Positions 31,337-33,586 of a stretch of DNA of 33,586 bases are shown one piece after another. Under the pieces are notes generated by a model. That model saw only the letters and a program-made list of their open reading frames with translations. It was not told the DNA's origin and did no database searches. A program made the position numbers and the translations under genes. Source of the DNA: an uncultured Chitinophagaceae bacterium (lineage in GTDB: Bacteria; Bacteroidota; Bacteroidia; Chitinophagales; Chitinophagaceae); contig CAIVCF010000134.1 of the NCBI GenBank assembly GCA_903904335.1, positions 1-33,586 of the forward strand. The letters run 5' to 3'. Each line of letters opens with the position of its first letter. Position 1 is the first letter of the stretch.

Positions 31337-33364
31337 CTAATGTGTGTTTCCGATAATATTAACACTGTTCAAACTGAATGTTCCGCTGGTCGATTCGGCA
31401 TTAAAGCCGTAAAAACGAAGTTTAACGGGATTGGTCAAATTAGTATGATTGCTGCCAAATGCAATACTGCAGCCTGTTTGGGCAGTCGTGGTTCCACGGT
31501 CAACCACTTGAAATATATTATTTGAATTTGCAATGATGGCATTATTTGCCGGACTGATGGATGCTATAAGATTATTGGCAAAATTGTCAATGCTTGAACG
31601 GACAGCCCATTGCCTTACACCGGTTGCAGAACGCTGGATAGTGAATGAAAGGGCATTTAAATCCAACTGATAACCTGATGCAGGAGTGATCGTTACTTCA
31701 AAATACTGTGTGCCAGATAATGTTCCTGTAAAATTATTCGAACCGTTTGTTGCACCCAAAGGCCAAGATGAAAATGAAAACCTCCCTGCTGATGAAGAGT
31801 TTGATCCCACACCAACAGCGAGAAAAGAACCAAAAGTTATTCCTTCTGCAGCTGGCACTTTTGTCGGGTCAGTTGTTCCCGATGTTGTGGTAACATCAGA
31901 AAAAGTATAAGCAGCAGTAAAGCTTTTATTCAGGATGCATCCTGTTGCTGCAGTAACATCTTTTGTACTTCTGGTCTGAAATTGAAGGGTTGAATAAATA
32001 TTGGCATAACCTATCCAGTTTTGACAGCTTGTTGGCAATACACTTGCTGCAAAAGAAGCAGATGGAGCAGTAAACAATGTTGTATTTCCTGTTGCATCAG
32101 CCAATGTTTTATAACCACTGTAAGTTGTACCTGAAGTTGAGGAAGCTGTTGCATTATTTATTTGTATCAAAGTATTTTCGATCGCTGAAATATTATTGAT
32201 GAGTTGTGCAATGGTTACAACTTTAGGCGTAATAATCTTATTTATTCCTGATGCTTTGCTAGGCAAAGAAGTAGCCGGTAAATTCACTTCCATCATGCCT
32301 TTATAATTGGTAAGTGTTCCTCCTGTAAGATCAATAAAAACAGAATCGCCGGGATTAAATTTTGCTGTGGACGAAGTACTTCCAAAATAAAGATCAATGC
32401 CGCTGTTTCCATCCTGAATGATCATATTTCCTGCTGCAAGATTGGATGCATTGGAAATAACAATCCCGGTGATTGCAACAGATCCCAATAAAATATCGGT
32501 ACCGGAATAAAAGTTTCTTAAAGTGGCAATACTTATTTTACTTGCCGCACAACGTTGCGCAATAAACTTTGCATCACTTGTATCTCTTAAAATCAATTCA
32601 GGCGTTGTTTTATAAACAAAATAAAGCGCTGTGATCAGTCCTTTACCCTTTGGTGTTTTAACACCAGCAAAATTTGCATACCCGCTTGTATAAACAACAG
32701 TTTTATTACCTGAACAATCAATGATCGTTCGGTTTACAGAGCTTTTAGAAGCCGAAACATCAGCATAGGTCAAAGCAGTATCTGTTGCAGCAAATTGCAC
32801 ACTGTCTTTTATTTGTATCAGCATACTTTGCAAACTGTCGCTTAACTGATTAATTGATATTGGTCTCGGGATGATGGTATTTCCTAAACTTCCTTTCACA
32901 AGAAAAGTATCAAACAATGTTGTTGGAATTGCAGTCAAAGACGGACTGGATGGTGAACTATTGTCAATCATCCCGATTTGAATTAAACGGTTATAATCAC
33001 TTATGTATAGCCCTTTACATTTAATAAAAATTTTTCTACCCACCGGATAATCAACATATAAATTACTTCCACCTAAATTAACAGTAATGCCTCCAGTAGA
33101 ATCCTGAATACAAATTTGTTTATAAAGATTACTTGATTTGTCATCCCCAACAACAATCCCCGAAATAATCATATCGGTATTGATTTGTTCCAAGCCCCCC
33201 ATGGTGTGCATTGCTTTTAATGCTTTGATAGAATTATTGGCAGAAATATTTGGTGCAATAAAAGCTGGTGGTTCATCAAATTTCCTTTGGCAGGAACTAT
33301 TTCCTGCCAAAATTAAACTGATAGTAAAGGTTCCCGCCATAAAAAAATTCAAGTCCTTTTTCAT
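31337..33364 (-). CDS. DUF5689 surface lipoprotein
   Basis: Lipoprotein of 675 residues; the signal peptide ends GNSSC, with lipid Cys25. Residues about 45-265 form a DUF5689 unit (IISGIVVGDDKSSNLYKQIC, IQDSTGGITVNL), and residues about 275-480 repeat the layout more loosely (VAITGIVISNASNLAAG, MIIQDGNSGIDLYFG). These look like two OB-fold-like units in tandem. The last 185 or so residues are a Ser/Thr/Asn-rich beta-sandwich region (FEVTITPASGYQLDLNALSF). No type IX sorting domain is seen. It follows the TonB-dependent receptor by 18 bp, so the pair is probably one outer membrane uptake unit; the substrate is unknown. Confidence 0.85.
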   Translation of the reverse strand: MKKDLNFFMAGTFTISLILAGNSSCQRKFDEPPAFIAPNISANNSIKALKAMHTMGGLEQINTDMIISGIVVGDDKSSNLYKQICIQDSTGGITVNLGGSNLYVDYPVGRKIFIKCKGLYISDYNRLIQIGMIDNSSPSSPSLTAIPTTLFDTFLVKGSLGNTIIPRPISINQLSDSLQSMLIQIKDSVQFAATDTALTYADVSASKSSVNRTIIDCSGNKTVVYTSGYANFAGVKTPKGKGLITALYFVYKTTPELILRDTSDAKFIAQRCAASKISIATLRNFYSGTDILLGSVAITGIVISNASNLAAGNMIIQDGNSGIDLYFGSTSSTAKFNPGDSVFIDLTGGTLTNYKGMMEVNLPATSLPSKASGINKIITPKVVTIAQLINNISAIENTLIQINNATASSTSGTTYSGYKTLADATGNTTLFTAPSASFAASVLPTSCQNWIGYANIYSTLQFQTRSTKDVTAATGCILNKSFTAAYTFSDVTTTSGTTDPTKVPAAEGITFGSFLAVGVGSNSSSAGRFSFSSWPLGATNGSNNFTGTLSGTQYFEVTITPASGYQLDLNALSFTIQRSATGVRQWAVRSSIDNFANNLIASISPANNAIIANSNNIFQVVDRGTTTAQTGCSIAFGSNHTNLTNPVKLRFYGFNAESTSGTFSLNSVNIIGNTH

Positions 33365-33382
33365 AAACCTGTTTTATTTTTT

Positions 33383-33586
33383 TTAAAATCTGATAGTAGT
33401 GCTGAATATAAAATTCAGTCCATGGTAATAATAAAATTTAGGGGGGTATTTGCTTGTGTTCAGTGTGCTGAAGTCAAAACGTAACTGCTCTGATGCACTG
33501 GATTCGATATTTTGATTGTTAAATAAATTATTTATACTTCCATGCAGGAATAAAAATATTTTATGTTTATTTCTTTTTTTAGAAAC
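33383..33586 (-). CDS. TonB-dependent receptor, C-terminus only (cut by window edge)
   Basis: The minus-strand frame is open from base 33586 to TAA at 33383-33385, giving 67 residues. LHGSINNLFNNQN, then a short loop, SEQLRFDFST, KYPPKFYYYHGLNFIF and a final Phe (IRF) match the last strands of Bacteroidota TonB-dependent receptors, including the C-terminal aromatic needed for barrel assembly. The remainder lies outside the window. It is 18 bp upstream of the DUF5689 gene and probably co-transcribed with it. Confidence 0.7.
   Translation of the reverse strand, partial: VSKKRNKHKIFLFLHGSINNLFNNQNIESSASEQLRFDFSTLNTSKYPPKFYYYHGLNFIFSTTIRF

Noticed and set aside
1-33586. A novel defence, biosynthetic or mobile gene system
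   Set aside because: All genes of substantial length are assigned to core envelope, division, metabolism or repair families; I found no nuclease-effector pairs, toxin-antitoxin pairs, transposases or integrases.

Overview
The window comes from a Bacteroidota chromosome, most probably a Chitinophagaceae-like member (the family level is inference). The evidence is gene content typical of the phylum: an FtsL of the Bacteroidota type, a PASTA-ended division transpeptidase, a short RpoZ-like omega subunit, DUF4835 and DUF4296 proteins, and a DUF5689 lipoprotein next to a TonB-dependent receptor. The DNA is AT-rich, Shine-Dalgarno sites are weak, and leaders are A-rich. The window is almost entirely core housekeeping sequence. 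I see no prophage, CRISPR array, insertion sequence, defence island, tRNA or rRNA.

Layout. 1-114 is the start of an exported protein that leaves the window. 289-17016 is a complete dcw (division and cell wall) cluster on the minus strand, transcribed mraZ, rsmH, ftsL, ftsI, murE, mraY, murD, ftsW, murG, murC, ftsQ, ftsA, ftsZ, and closed by an intrinsic terminator after ftsZ. It begins behind four 10-bp-spaced MraZ-box-like repeats. These genes make lipid II from the UDP-tripeptide step onward, flip and polymerise it at the septum, and assemble the Z ring. 17311-20552 holds queA (+), an orphan sensor kinase (-) and yqgE (+). 20549-22035 holds a succinyl-CoA:3-ketoacid CoA-transferase pair (scoA, scoB). 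22078-24605 is an envelope cluster: bamD, rpoZ, a DUF4835 (PorD-type) protein and a DUF4296 lipoprotein. 24749-26236 is an OmpA-family porin. 26432-29225 holds a polyprenyl diphosphate synthase and recJ on the plus strand. 29287-31125 is htpG. 31337-33586 is a DUF5689 lipoprotein preceded by the C-terminus of a TonB-dependent receptor.

The most unusual signal is not a gene. A small dispersed repeat family, with core GTTGCGTCGCACWCTTGTAC, occupies at least seven intergenic gaps of this one window, five of them inside the dcw cluster. Some copies carry an inserted hairpin whose arms differ by paired, compensatory changes. Three copies share a 20-bp module that sits directly at the start codons of murD, ftsL and htpG, and two of these encode a conserved six-residue mini-ORF. 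A hairpin resembling the family also lies inside the 5' coding end of ftsW. A second small repeat, tandem ATTTGAGATT, occurs at three gene starts and encodes part of an N-terminal extension of RsmH. Whether these are inert mobile debris or control elements cannot be settled from sequence alone.
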